64,000 nt of DNA from CAWCWN01 sp963799245 (GCA_963799245.1 CAWCWN010000004.1:124001-188000), one strand, 5' to 3'. Counted from the stretch's first letter, positions 52,254 through 62,359 are shown. Notes: generated by a model not told the origin, from the sequence alone. Numbers and translations: made by a program.

Positions 52254-55200
52254 TTAACTGAGCATCTCGTAGGCCCCGATGTCGCACGCCGCTTCTTCTG
52301 GTCGCTTCATACCTCGTTGGTCAGTGGAGATCCCCTTGATATGACAGGCGCTGGGTGGGATGCGATGGATGGCCAGGCTTCCTGGGAGCAAGGCATGGGT
52401 TTGGGTTGGTCCATGGTTGCCCTGCAACACAGGATCAATCCTCAGGGCAGTAGGTGCCACCTGCAAGAGATCCGTACCATGCAGCTGGTTGGGTGCGAAC
52501 TTCGTGCCCGCCGTGTTCTGGATGAGATTATAGCCCTGCGAGGTGAGCTCACCCACAATGTCCAGGCTCTGGGCAGCCCTGTTGCCAGCAACAAGGCTGT
52601 TTCTCATCACGAGCTGACGGCCCCCGTCGTTGGTATCGTTCCAGATGCCCCCTCCACTCTGGGAGGCGCTATTGTCGTAAATGGTGCAAAAGGTTATCGC
52701 TGTTTGGGCGGTACTCCCACTATTCGCGATCCCACCACCGGTAAGCGCTGCTGTGTTGGTCGAAATGGTGCTGTTGCTGAGGGTGAGCGTCCCATTATTG
52801 TAGATGCCTCCGCCACTCTGGGAGGCCGCATTGTCCGCAACGGTGCTGCTATTGAGGGTGAGCGTCCCAGCATTGTAGATGCCTCCGCCACTATGGGAGG
52901 CCGCATTGTCCGCAACGGTGCTATTGCTGAGGGTGAGCATCCCATCATTGTAGATGCCCCCGCCATTATGGGAGGCCGCATTGCCCGTAACGGTGCTGCT
53001 AATGAGGGTGAGCATCCCATCATTGTAGATGCCCCCGCCATTATGGGAGGCCGCACCGCCCGCGACGGTGCTGCTGATGAGGGTGAGCATCCCATCATTG
53101 TAGATGGCGCGACCTTGACCCGCCCGGGTATTTTCCGCCTCATTGCCCCTCACGATGCTGTTGATCAGCGTGAACCTCCCATCATTGGAGATGTTGCTCA
53201 TCTTCAGCGTCAAGTCAGACACGGTAGAGGCAGAGCCGGCAGCTAGCACGTCGAGGCCAAATTTATTTTCCCCCCCACTAATGCTCAAGCGTCCAGCTCC
53301 TGGACCACGAATGTGGAGCAGCTTGGAAATATGCAGATCATCGCTCGTTAACAGAAGCGTCCCCTGTAAGCTGGGATCAAACGTAATCGTGCTTCCCGCA
53401 GGGGCGTTCTCAATCGCCCAGCGCAGTGATCCTGGCCCATCGTTCGCTAAAGTGGTCACCCGTCTGGGATCAGGTGGCATATGCAGACGGAGCCAGACTG
53501 TCAGCCCGGCCATTGAAAGTAACAACAGCATGATGATGAGTGCGCTAATGCCATAGCGGATACGGGCTGCCGTACTCGCGCACAGAAATGCCAGTTCGTT
53601 CCTGCTTGGGCTGTTGCGCCTGGCCCACCCTTTTGCTTCCATCAGTTGAGAACCACGATACAGTCGGTCTTTTGGCTTGTTACGCTCTTGCCAGCCGCGC
53701 GCATCCTGACTGATCGTCTGCTGCAGGCGCATATCCTCACGTGCTCCTTGCAGCCAGGTAGCCAGGCGTGGCCATTCCCGGATCAATGCCTCATGGCTGA
53801 CTTCCAGCACCGCTGTTCCAGCCAGCGTATTGCTCGTCAACAGATGCGCCTGAATAAAGGCCTCGGTGACCTCCTCGAGGATGAGCGTTTCCTCGGGATC
53901 GGGCAGGAACAGTTCGGAGCGGGCCGCCCGACGTCGTGTGGCATCTTGCTCCGTGGCTCCTGGCTTGATCAAGCGCAAGAACAGGGTCCGTGCCAACCGC
54001 TGATGCTTTTCAGAAGGTAAGGACGCGTAGGTGCACTCTGCATGCCTGGCTAGCGCTCCTTTGACCCCACCCACCTCAGAATAGGCCGCATACGTGAGTT
54101 GATGCCCACAACGCCGCTGAAAGAGCTGATCGAGCGTGAATTGCAAGAGCGGCAAAGCTCCCTCCTGCCCATGCATCTCGAAAAGCAAATCTCCCACCAG
54201 ATCGCCCTCGAACGTCAGGTGCACCTCGGGAAGACGAGCTGGTCGCTCGATCACCATGCGTAGCTCTTGTATGTCCATGGGATGCACGGCACAATGCTGC
54301 TGCTCAATCAGCGGACCTAAAGCTGAGCAGGAGAGCACGCGGTCGTAGAAGTCAGCACGCAAGGTCAGGACGACCATGACTGGACCGCGTGGTTCCGTGA
54401 GCGCGCAAACCAACAGATCAATAAACTGCTGCCGCTCCTCCGGAGTGCTCGTTTGCGTGAACAGTTCCTCGAATTGGTCGACAACGAGCAGCACTCTCGT
54501 TGCTTGATGCGGCCTCAAAGCTGCGGCCAGCTGGTGTAACCCGCGTGCCGAGTCACCTTCCAGGTCGTGGCGCAGCGTGAGCAGATTCCTCTCCGGCAGC
54601 CGCTCGGCAAAGGCAAGGGCAAGGGACTCGAGGGGATGCATCCCAGGAACTATGGGGCTGAGGTAGATCCACTCTTCACTCGCAGGCAGCCCCCCCTGCT
54701 GAAGACGGGACAGCAGACCTGCCATCAGAACACTCGACTTGCCTGAGCCACTCGGTCCGATGATGGCCAACAGTCGTGCACGCTGCTGGCCTGCTTGCTC
54801 TGCCTGCAGCGCACCTGCTAAGGCACTGGTCAGTTCGTCAATGAGGCCATCACGTCCAAAGAAATCGTGTTGATCTGCTTGGTGGAACGCCTGGAGTCCT
54901 TTATACGGGTTGCGTGGTTCGCTGGCGAGGAGTCGTTCCTTTGCTTCTGCAGGGGCAGACGATGTGGTCGTGCTGGGGTCAAGCCACTCATGTTGGAGCA
55001 GGGTGGCGATCTCTGCGAAGAGACTGGGATCATTTCTCGTACGAGCATCAATACTGACCGACAGTTCATGTGCGCCCGGGGGCAGGCACTCCTGCCAGTG
55101 TTCTCCCTCGATCCAGATAGCAAGCACCGGGCGCCGATACATTCTGGCCAACTCCAGCGCCTCGCGGACGTGACGGGAGGAGCGGGCATGAGGCGAGACA

Positions 55201-55625
55201 ATCAGCAGGATCACCCGGGCAGCCCGCATCGCCTCGCGAAGCACCTTGCTCGGGTGCTCCACTCCTTGCTTCCTGATTTGACGGCTGCTGCAGAGCGTCA
55301 TCCCTCGCTCTTGGAGCACAGTCTTGAGTTGGGTCACGATGGCTTTCTCAGCATCCGTGTAGGAGGAGACAAGAAACACGAAGGGGGAGGCACAAGGGGC
55401 AAGCAGTTCCCCGGGACCCTGAACCAATCCCAGTTCCTCAGCCGTCGTCCCCAGGGCTGCACATAAGCGCACACGGAAGTAGGAATTGGGCATGGTGATG
55501 CCGCGCTCCCAGCGACTCACTATCTCGAAGCTCGTCCCGACCTTTTCAGCCAACCTGGCCTGGGACCATCCCTTGAGGCTGCGTGTATACCTCAAGCGTT
55601 CATTGGGCATGCACTCTTCGATCAT
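52254..55625 (-). CDS. XRE-TIR-nSTAND ATPase-TM-beta-helix protein, copy 2
   Basis: 1123 residues with the same order as copy 1: XRE HTH, TIR-like, nSTAND1 ATPase (GPSGSGKSS, VLLVVDQFEELF), membrane helix, beta-helix repeats. From about residue 155 to the end it is almost identical to copy 1; the first 150 residues differ at many positions (LKGWSQARLAEKVGTSFEIV; TIR start FVFLVSSYTDAEKAI; GMTLCSSRQIRKQGVEHPSK) and the linker before the TIR is longer. AAAGAAGGAG precedes the ATG. The different HTH and TIR surfaces suggest distinct DNA targets or partners with a common ATPase and external sensor. Confidence 0.9.
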   Translation of the reverse strand: MIEECMPNERLRYTRSLKGWSQARLAEKVGTSFEIVSRWERGITMPNSYFRVRLCAALGTTAEELGLVQGPGELLAPCASPFVFLVSSYTDAEKAIVTQLKTVLQERGMTLCSSRQIRKQGVEHPSKVLREAMRAARVILLIVSPHARSSRHVREALELARMYRRPVLAIWIEGEHWQECLPPGAHELSVSIDARTRNDPSLFAEIATLLQHEWLDPSTTTSSAPAEAKERLLASEPRNPYKGLQAFHQADQHDFFGRDGLIDELTSALAGALQAEQAGQQRARLLAIIGPSGSGKSSVLMAGLLSRLQQGGLPASEEWIYLSPIVPGMHPLESLALAFAERLPERNLLTLRHDLEGDSARGLHQLAAALRPHQATRVLLVVDQFEELFTQTSTPEERQQFIDLLVCALTEPRGPVMVVLTLRADFYDRVLSCSALGPLIEQQHCAVHPMDIQELRMVIERPARLPEVHLTFEGDLVGDLLFEMHGQEGALPLLQFTLDQLFQRRCGHQLTYAAYSEVGGVKGALARHAECTYASLPSEKHQRLARTLFLRLIKPGATEQDATRRRAARSELFLPDPEETLILEEVTEAFIQAHLLTSNTLAGTAVLEVSHEALIREWPRLATWLQGAREDMRLQQTISQDARGWQERNKPKDRLYRGSQLMEAKGWARRNSPSRNELAFLCASTAARIRYGISALIIMLLLLSMAGLTVWLRLHMPPDPRRVTTLANDGPGSLRWAIENAPAGSTITFDPSLQGTLLLTSDDLHISKLLHIRGPGAGRLSISGGENKFGLDVLAAGSASTVSDLTLKMSNISNDGRFTLINSIVRGNEAENTRAGQGRAIYNDGMLTLISSTVAGGAASHNGGGIYNDGMLTLISSTVTGNAASHNGGGIYNDGMLTLSNSTVADNAASHSGGGIYNAGTLTLNSSTVADNAASQSGGGIYNNGTLTLSNSTISTNTAALTGGGIANSGSTAQTAITFCTIYDNSASQSGGGIWNDTNDGGRQLVMRNSLVAGNRAAQSLDIVGELTSQGYNLIQNTAGTKFAPNQLHGTDLLQVAPTALRIDPVLQGNHGPTQTHALLPGSLAIHRIPPSACHIKGISTDQRGMKRPEEAACDIGAYEMLS

Positions 55626-55728
55626 ACTGGAGCTCCTTCTTTAGGAGTTAATGCGTTACTTCTCTCTTTCTCGCCGCAGGAGGAACCACGCCGGGGCAGC
55701 CGGCCTGCGCACCGTCCGACTCCGACGG

Positions 55729-58230
55729 TCACCGCGGCAGCCCGCAGCGCCGCTCAGACCTGCCATCGACCAGCCTGGCCAGATCGGCCAGGATCGGTTG
55801 ACGGGTGACATCCTTGAGGGACAGCGCACGGTCCAGGATGATCGCCAACCTCACCGCCGACAGCGACGTGCCGCCCAGATCGAAGAAGTGGTCCCGCCGG
55901 CCGATTCCCTCCTGCGGGATGCCGAGCACCTTCGCCCATGCGGCCGCCAGCCGGTGCTCGGTCGGCGTACGCGGCGCCTGGTAGTCCTCCTCGACGACTT
56001 CGAGCTCTCCGGCAAGCGCCGAGAGCCGCTTCCTATCGATCTTGCCGTTGGCGGTCAGCGGCAGGCTTTCCCGCCAGTGGAAGCCCGACGGGACCATGTA
56101 CTCGGGCAGCGACTCAGCCAGCCGGTCCCGCAGGACGCCGGCCTCCAGTGGCCGCCGGCCGGAGTAGAAGGCCACCAGGTAATTGCTCCGGTCGGTGCGC
56201 TCGGCGACCACCACGGCACCGTCGCGGACACCGGGCACCCGCAACAGGGCGTTCTCGATCTCGCCGATCTCGATCCGGAAGCCACGGATCTTGACCTGGT
56301 TGTCCCGGCGGCCGAGGAACTCCAGCTTGCCCTCCGGCTGCCAGCGGCCGTAGTCGCCGCTCCGGCAGAGCCGCTGGCCCTCGCGGTGCGGATCGGCCAT
56401 GAAGACCTGCCGGGTGCGCTCAGGGTCGTTGATGTACCCGCGGCCGACGCAGACCCCGGAGAAGACGATCACACCGGGGGCGCCGAGCGGCACCGGTGAT
56501 AGGTGCTCGTCGACGACGTAGACGTGCACGTTGTTGATGGGGCGACCGAGCGGGACCCGGTCCCGGTCCGGCACCCGGTCCATGGTCTCGTGGACGGCGT
56601 CATCCGAGGTCTCGGTCAGCCCGTACGTGTTGACCAGCTTGATCTTGGGCTGGGCCGCGAACCAGCGCTGCGTGAGCTCCTTCTTCAGGAAATCGCCGGT
56701 GGGCGACACGCAATGCAGGTCCGGCAGCTCGCGGGGGTGCTGCTCCAGGTAGGACAGAACGACGTCGAGGTAGGACGGCACGACCTGGAGCACGGCGGCC
56801 CGGCCGTCGACGATCGTGTCGACGAACCGCTGGACGTCCAGGATCACCTCCTGCTCGACCAGCAGGGTCCGCCCACCGACCAGCAGCGCGGCAACCAGTT
56901 GCCACAGCGAGATGTCGAAGCACTGGGGTCCGGTCTGGGGGACCACCTGCCCCTCGCCGATCTCCGAGGTCGGCGATCTTGGCGTAGATGTGGTTGAGCA
57001 TGCCCGCGTGCTCGCACATCGCGCCCTTGGGCTCGCCGGTGGAGCCGGAGGTGAAGAGGATGTAGGCGAGCTGGTCCGGCGCGACGCTGATGCCGAGATT
57101 CCCGTCGGCATGGTCCTCCTCGTAGGCCGCGTCGACGAAGAGCGTCTGGACTGCCGGGCAGCGAGTCGAGGGCCTGGTCCAGCGTGGTGGTGCTGCCGCG
57201 TTCGGTCAGCACGAGCCCGCACCCGGCACGAGAAAGCGCGGTCGCGATGCGACCAGCCGGGAAATGCGGCTCGAGGGGCAGGTACACGCCACCCGCCTTG
57301 AAGACCGCCAGGACGGCGGCCATCCAGTCCAGGTTGCGCTCGGTCACCACCGCGACGACACCTTCGCGGCGCAGCCCCCGCGCCAGCAGGGCCCGTCCCA
57401 GCCGGTTGGCACGGGCGTTGAGCTCCCAGTAGGTCCACTGCCGGTCGCCGTGCACGGCCGCGACGGCGTCCGGGTGTGCCTCCACCCGCTGCTCGAACAG
57501 CTCGTGCACCCGGCGGTCCGGCAGCTCCCGGCGCGGCCCGGCGAGCCCGTCGAGCTGGAAGTGGAGCTTCCTCGGCGGAGAGCAGGCTCTGCCGCCCGTG
57601 CTCGGCATCCGGATCGGCAGCGATCAGCGCGAGCGCCGTGAGGTGATAGCCGGCGATCCTGGCGGCGCAGCCGGCGTCGAGCACGTCGGTCCGGTAGCGC
57701 AGCCGCAGCACGAGCCGGCCGCTGTGTTGCGGGATTCCCACCCATAGCACGGTGTCCCCGGCGAGATCGCCGCCGTCGCCGGTCGGATCGAGCACGGTCT
57801 CGAACGACGGTCCGCTCAGGCCCAGCTCGCGCCTGAGATCATCGACCGGGAAGTCCTTGTGCGCCAGCAGTTCTGCCTCGGCGCGATGGGTGTCCAGCAA
57901 CACCGTCCGCCACGAGCCGGGTCCGGTCGTCAGCCCGCAGGGCAACGGTTGGCCGCCCGCCACGGCGACGTAGCCTGTCACGACCTCGCGCTCGCCGGAC
58001 AAAGCGGCGAGTACCTTGGCGTGCGCGGCCAGCAGCACCGAGCTGAGCGGCACCGCCAGCTCGTCCGCCAGCCGGCGCACCGCCGCCACGAGGTGGTCGG
58101 GGATCGTCGCCTCGTGCGCGGCGACGCCCGCCACCGGATCGAGTGTCCAGCGCGGGATCGCGGTGAACCCGCCGCCGGCCAGCACACCGCGCCAGAACTC
58201 CCGGCCGGTCTCCGTCATCAGCATTCCCAT
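55729..58230 (-). CDS. NRPS module: half-condensation - adenylation - carrier, with frameshifts
   Basis: Residues 1-230 resemble only the C-terminal lobe of a condensation domain (REVVTGYVAVAGGQPLP, HKDFPVDDLRRELGL) with no HHxxxDG. The adenylation domain is spread over three frames by single-base insertions near 57568, 57152 and 56965: first WTYWELNARANRLGRALLAR, then LAYILFTSGSTGEPKG, then CFDISLWQLVAALLVGGR, NTYGLTETSDD and the A10 Lys (LTANGKIDRKRL). A carrier domain follows (FFDLGGTSLSAVRL). The three insertions together restore the frame. By hand alignment the code is DIWQSTTDDK; its two extra acidic residues would suit a side-chain amine, consistent with diaminopropionate. No thioesterase. 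Confidence 0.8.
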   Translation of the reverse strand: MGMLMTETGREFWRGVLAGGGFTAIPRWTLDPVAGVAAHEATIPDHLVAAVRRLADELAVPLSSVLLAAHAKVLAALSGEREVVTGYVAVAGGQPLPCGLTTGPGSWRTVLLDTHRAEAELLAHKDFPVDDLRRELGLSGPSFETVLDPTGDGGDLAGDTVLWVGIPQHSGRLVLRLRYRTDVLDAGCAARIAGYHLTALALIAADPDAEHGRQSLLSAEEAPLPARRARRAAPGAAGPPGARAVRAAGGGTPGRRRGRARRPAVDLLGAQRPCQPAGTGPAGAGAAPRRCRRGGDRAQPGLDGRRPGGLQGGWRVPAPRAAFPGWSHRDRAFSCRVRARADRTRQHHHAGPGPRLAARQSRRSSSTRPTRRTMPTGISASASRRTSSPTSSSPPAPPASPRARCASTRACSTTSTPRSPTSEIGEGQVVPQTGPQCFDISLWQLVAALLVGGRTLLVEQEVILDVQRFVDTIVDGRAAVLQVVPSYLDVVLSYLEQHPRELPDLHCVSPTGDFLKKELTQRWFAAQPKIKLVNTYGLTETSDDAVHETMDRVPDRDRVPLGRPINNVHVYVVDEHLSPVPLGAPGVIVFSGVCVGRGYINDPERTRQVFMADPHREGQRLCRSGDYGRWQPEGKLEFLGRRDNQVKIRGFRIEIGEIENALLRVPGVRDGAVVVAERTDRSNYLVAFYSGRRPLEAGVLRDRLAESLPEYMVPSGFHWRESLPLTANGKIDRKRLSALAGELEVVEEDYQAPRTPTEHRLAAAWAKVLGIPQEGIGRRDHFFDLGGTSLSAVRLAIILDRALSLKDVTRQPILADLARLVDGRSERRCGLPR

Positions 58231-61096
58231 CGCGTCTTCCCTCCTCTCATCGTTTCATCGTTCATCGTTGCCACGCTGCTCGTTGCTGCGACCAGGGCGG
58301 CGGTGCGGTTGTTGCTTCTGTCCCGGCGAACCTGCAGGTTGGCCAGGCTGGTGTCCGGCAGCTGCCGGGCTGGGTTTCCCCCCACCGTTCGTGCGCTGGG
58401 ACCTCCTCGCCTTTCAAGAGGAAGGAGTCGGGGGCGAGCACTGCGCCGTCGCCCATCGTCACGCCGTAGAGGATCATAGCGCCGATCCCGATGGTGCAGC
58501 CGGAACCGATCGTGATGCGGTCGGACTTGAAGGCGAAGTCCTCCTGCGAGTGGCACTGGATCCACGACTCGGCGTTGATGGTGACGTCGTCGCCGATCGT
58601 CACCAGGTTCTTCTCGGCCATCTCGCCGCCGTCGTCGAAAAGCCGCCTGCCGAGCCGGACACCCAGCAGCCGCCAGATCGCGCTCTTGAACGGGGTGCCG
58701 TTGAAAACCGCACCTATCGCCCCCCCCGCCTCCAATTTGAAGAAGCGTTCCGTCCGCCAGAAGTCAATCTGGTAGATCGAGCAGTACTTCGGCCGCAAGG
58801 CCCGGAATCCTGTGGCGGCACGTTCGACCAGCACGCCGTGGACGACGCCGAACAGGAGGGTGAGGACCATGGCCAGCGCGATCCACGACGCCTCGAACGC
58901 GATTGCCGACGCACCGGAGCAGGAGTAGAGGCCCACGGCGCAAGCACCGATCAGGGTGACCACGAAGAGATAGAACCACCGCGCCAGCAGGAACAACCCG
59001 ATGGTGACGAGATTGTGCTTGTTCTTGGCGGCGAGGCGGCGGCGCAGCTCGTCCCCGGTCCGGAGATGGTCGAATCTGCTGTCACGGTCAACCGATCGCG
59101 GGATCTCGAAGCTGGGCGAGCCCAGCAGTCCGACACCCTCCCGGACCTCCCCGTCGATCGGGACCATGACCTTCGTCGCGAGGAGGCAGTTGTCGCCCGT
59201 CCTGCCCTGCGAGGGATAGGCGATGTCGTTCCCGAGGAAGTTGCGTGGCCCGATCGATGCTCGGGACACGCGAAAGGACGTGCTGGAGAAGTCGGCATTG
59301 ATGATCGACAGGCCGCTAGCGACCTGCGTTTCGGTACCGACAGAGCTCAGGTAGGGGTTCTCGTGCTTGACCTCCGAGCCGAAGTTCGACCCGGTCTGCA
59401 CGACCGAGGAAAGGTCGTACCCGAGGCAGAGCAGATAGTGGACGATGTAGGAGCTGTCCCCGAAGAGAGCCGTCAAGAACTTCGAGTTCGTCATGCCCGC
59501 AATCGCCCGGTGGAGCGAGTAATGGAGGCCATACAAGGGATAGACCTTGTCCGGCTTGATAGCCAGGTTGAGCACGCGAGGGACAGTGAACACGATGAGA
59601 AGGCCGACGAGTATGGCGCCGAAGAAGAGCACGAAGGAGACGGCCAGGGCGTCGAGGTAGAACGCCCAGCTGGTGAAGTCCAGAGAGGCTGAGAGCGCTT
59701 GGACCTGGGGCAACGCCAGCAGGATGTCCAGGCCGCCGATCACCAGCGGCAGGAACAAGAACAGCACGCTGAGCAGCTGCAGGGCGGGGTAGACGCACCT
59801 GCGCGGGGTGCCGCAGGTGGCAGGCTCGACCATCCGGTAGTCCACCTCGGTGGGTTCGGCTGGGGACCCGTGCCAGCGTTGGCCATCGGGCACAGCCTGC
59901 CCGGCGTGCAAAGAGGAGGCGTGGCCCAGTTGGGCCCCGTCGCCCATCGACGTGTTGATGTCGAGTACGGCCTTCTCGCCGATGAAAACGTCCCGGCCGA
60001 GGGTGACCGTGCCGATCTGGATCAGGCCGGCTTGGGCTCGGTAGCCGAAGAAGAACGATTCCTTGCGGATGACCGTGCCTGCGCCGATGGTGAGCAGGTC
60101 GGTGCACACGGGCACGTGCTGGGAGAAGATCACCACGCCCCGCCCGACTTTCGCGCCCAGCGCCCTCAGATACAGCACGTACAGCGGCGAACCGTCGAAC
60201 AGCAGGGCCAGCGGGTTGGACCGGACCAGCGTCTTGACGATCCAGAAGCGGACGTATGCCAGGCTCCAGACGCGGATCTGCTGGGGCTTCCACCGGCCGA
60301 TGAGCATCCACTTCGCCAGGATCGGAAGGGTGCACACGACCAGGAAGACCGCGCCGCCGAACAGGACCGCCCGCAGGTAGGAGTCGATCAAACCCGAGCC
60401 GGCGGAGATCCAGTCGTAGCCCAGTATGGTGACAACTGCGGAAAGGTAGCAAAATCCGAGGAAAAACAGGCACTGCAGCGTGCCGCAGAGGACGTACTGC
60501 AGCGTGCTGGCCGGTGCCGCCACCTCGATCGGCGCCGGGACCGATGACTCGACAGGGGTGGGCGCGGCCTCCGCGAGCGCCGTCGCCAGGCTCCTGATCG
60601 TCGGATGCTGGTAGATGTCCTTCATCGACACCGACGGCAGGTCCGCGCGCTTCCTGACCCGTGCACAGAACTGGGCCATCACCAGCGAGTCAGCACCCAG
60701 GTCATCGAAGAAGTGGCTATCGACCGGCACCCGCTCGACGCGCACGACGTCAGCCAGCACCTCGGCGAGCATCCTCTCCATCGGGGCGGGCGCGGCCTCC
60801 GCGAGCGCCGTCGCCAGGCTCCTGATCGTCGGATGCTGGTAGATGTCCTTCATCGACACCGACGGCAGGTCCGCGCGCTTCCTGACCCGTGCACAGAACT
60901 GGGCCATCACCAGCGAGTCAGCACCCAGGTCATCGAAGAAGTGGCTATCGGCCGGCACCCGCTCGACGCGCACGACGTCAGCCAGCACTGCGGCAAGCAT
61001 CCTCTCGGTGCCGGTCGTCGGGCCGGCGTATCTGCCCTGGGTGGTCGGAGATTCAGCCAGATAGGCTGTCAAGCCCTCGACAGATTTTTCCATCAT
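58218..61096 (-). CDS. Pls-type synthetase subunit: tandem carrier domains plus membrane NRPS terminal domain
   Basis: Two carrier domains open the protein, with serines 61 and 137 in identical GADSLVMAQF motifs, 76 residues apart. From about residue 200 to the end it matches the NRPS terminal domain of the Pls/PosA type: membrane helices alternating with three left-handed beta-helix acetyltransferase-like parts. No adenylation domain is present, so it should be loaded in trans by the A-T protein encoded next (58230). The frame as given ends at 58262, but a G-run at about 58375 that is one base short of the expected W-G-G-N-P-A would extend it to 58218. Membrane-bound polymerisation or release is inferred. 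Confidence 0.85.
60561..60788 (-). repeat. 228-bp carrier-domain repeat, second domain
   Basis: Almost base-for-base identical to 60789-61009; differs at a few sites (for example the Val/Ala codon before DSHFFDD). A recent tandem duplication of one carrier-protein domain. Confidence 0.9.
60789..61009 (-). repeat. 228-bp carrier-domain repeat, first domain
   Basis: Encodes the N-terminal carrier domain of the synthetase subunit, partner of 60561-60788. Confidence 0.9.
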
Positions 61097-61150
61097 GTAA
61101 GCTCCTTAGAAGCAGAAGTTGGCAATTCGTGACATTTGACAGGAACGCCG

Positions 61151-61347
61151 GCTCCTCGGCGTCGTGCTCGTCGTGTCCCCCGTGACCAAGTTCGCCGGCG
61201 CCCAGCCGCGGCGTCACCGAGCTCGTCGTGGCCAGCGTGGGCCTGCAGTACCACCTGATCAACGCCCTGGGCTTCACGATCCTGGTGCTGATGGCGCTGG
61301 CCACCACCACGGTCACCGGGCCGCTAGTGCGGCTGCTGGCCCGGTGA
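61151..61347 (+). pseudogene. C-terminal remnant of a CPA2-type Na+/H+ antiporter
   Basis: One frame gives LLGVVLVVSPVTKFAGA, and after a shift RGVTELVVASVGLQYHLINA then LGFTILVLMALATTTVTGPL and a stop at 61345. The RGxTELVV and FTxLVLMAL-TT-TGPL patterns are the last helices of cation:proton antiporters. It faces the opposite way to the biosynthetic genes and overlaps the end of sbnA, marking an old junction. Confidence 0.6.
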
Positions 61348-62359
61348 CCGCGTCGGTGGCGCGGGTCAGGCTGACCGACCGGGAGCCGGCGGTCAGCTCG
61401 TCGGAGCTGAGCACGTCCTCGCCGTACAGATCCTGCAGCCAGTTGGTCTGGTAGATGGTGTCGAGGTAGCGCTCGCCGAGGTCCGGGGCGATGGCCACCG
61501 CGGTGAGTTCATGCGCGTCCTGCTGGGCCAACCAGCCCATCGCGCCGCTGACCACCGTGCCGGTGGAGCCGCCGAACAGGAATCCCCTTCTGGCCAGACG
61601 ATGGCAGGCACGGATGGTGTCCGCCTCCTCGACGCGTACCACCTCGTCCACATAGGACTCCTCGAGCAGCGGCGGACGGACGCCGTGCCCAGGCCGGGAA
61701 TCATCCGGCGGCCCGGCGCACCACCGAAGGCCACCGAGCCGACGCTGTCCACTGCGACGACCCGCACCGGCCGGTGCCACTCCCGGAAGTAGCGCGCGCA
61801 ACCCATCAGGGTCCCGGTGGTGCCGGCCCCGATGAACAGCACGTCCAGGCGCGGGAACTGGCGAGCGATCGCCGGTGCCGTCGTGCGGTAGTGCGCCTTC
61901 CAGTTGTGCGGATTGGTGTACTGGTTGAGCCACACGTACCGGTCGTCGGAGGCACACAGCGCCCGGACGTAGGCGAGTCCGCGCCCCGAGGAGCCCGCCG
62001 CCGTTGGCATCCGGCTCGGTGATGACGTGCACCTGGCTGCCCAACGCCTCCATCAGCAGCCTGGTCGACAGGTTGCAGCGGAGGTCCGTCACGCACAGGA
62101 ACCGGTAGCCCTTGCTCGCCGCGATCATGCTCAGCGCCACGCCCAGGTTTCCGGACGAGGACTCGACCAGGATCGACCCCGGCGTCAGGACTCCGTCCCG
62201 CTCGGCGGCCTCCACCATCTCGGTCGCCGCCTTCAGCTTAATCGAGCCGGCGAAGTTGAAGCCCTCACACTTCAGGAAGAGCGAGTGCCCGAAGATCGAG
62301 CGAAGGTCGACGTAGAGCTCCTCCTCGTTGAAGGCCTGGGGAACGGATATGACTGGCAT
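61313..62359 (-). CDS. sbnA: SbnA-like PLP enzyme (ACEGA synthase), two frameshifts
   Basis: Cysteine-synthase-fold enzyme. SbnA of Staphylococcus joins O-phospho-L-serine and glutamate to N-(2-amino-2-carboxyethyl)-glutamate. Seen: the PLP Lys segment NFAGSIKLKAATEMV, ESSSGNLGVALSMIAASKGY, and GGSTGTVVSGAMGWL. Between about 61980 and 61685 the protein continues in another frame (YVWLNQYTNPHNWKAHYRTT, IGAGTTGTLMGCARYF); a +1 change at 61980 and a -1 at about 61685 account for this. AAGGAGG precedes the ATG at 62359. With SbnB it should yield L-2,3-diaminopropionate for the NRPS proteins downstream. Confidence 0.85.
   Translation of the reverse strand: MPVISVPQAFNEEELYVDLRSIFGHSLFLKCEGFNFAGSIKLKAATEMVEAAERDGVLTPGSILVESSSGNLGVALSMIAASKGYRFLCVTDLRCNLSTRLLMEALGSQVHVITEPDANGGGLLGARTRLRPGAVCLRRPVRVAQPVHQSAQLEGALPHDGTGDRSPVPAPGRAVHRGRHHRDPDGLRALLPGVAPAGAGRRSGQRRLGGLRWCAGPPDDSRPGHGVRPPLLEESYVDEVVRVEEADTIRACHRLARRGFLFGGSTGTVVSGAMGWLAQQDAHELTAVAIAPDLGERYLDTIYQTNWLQDLYGEDVLSSDELTAGSRSVSLTRATDAVTGPAAALAAR

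Larger units (their letters stand above)
52086..55652 (-). repeat. long direct repeat, copy 2 (partner 16653-20206)
   Basis: Same orientation as copy 1. Its left end abuts a truncated glycosyltransferase and its right end abuts the GC-rich NRPS cluster, so both flanks differ from copy 1. No terminal inverted repeats or transposase lie inside. Confidence 0.9.

Noticed and set aside
58016..59692. 558-codon plus-strand ORF, and 55651-56499, 59699-60547, 62328-63641
   Set aside because: Antisense frames of GC-rich biosynthetic genes, rich in Arg, Gly and Ala, with no recognisable domain.
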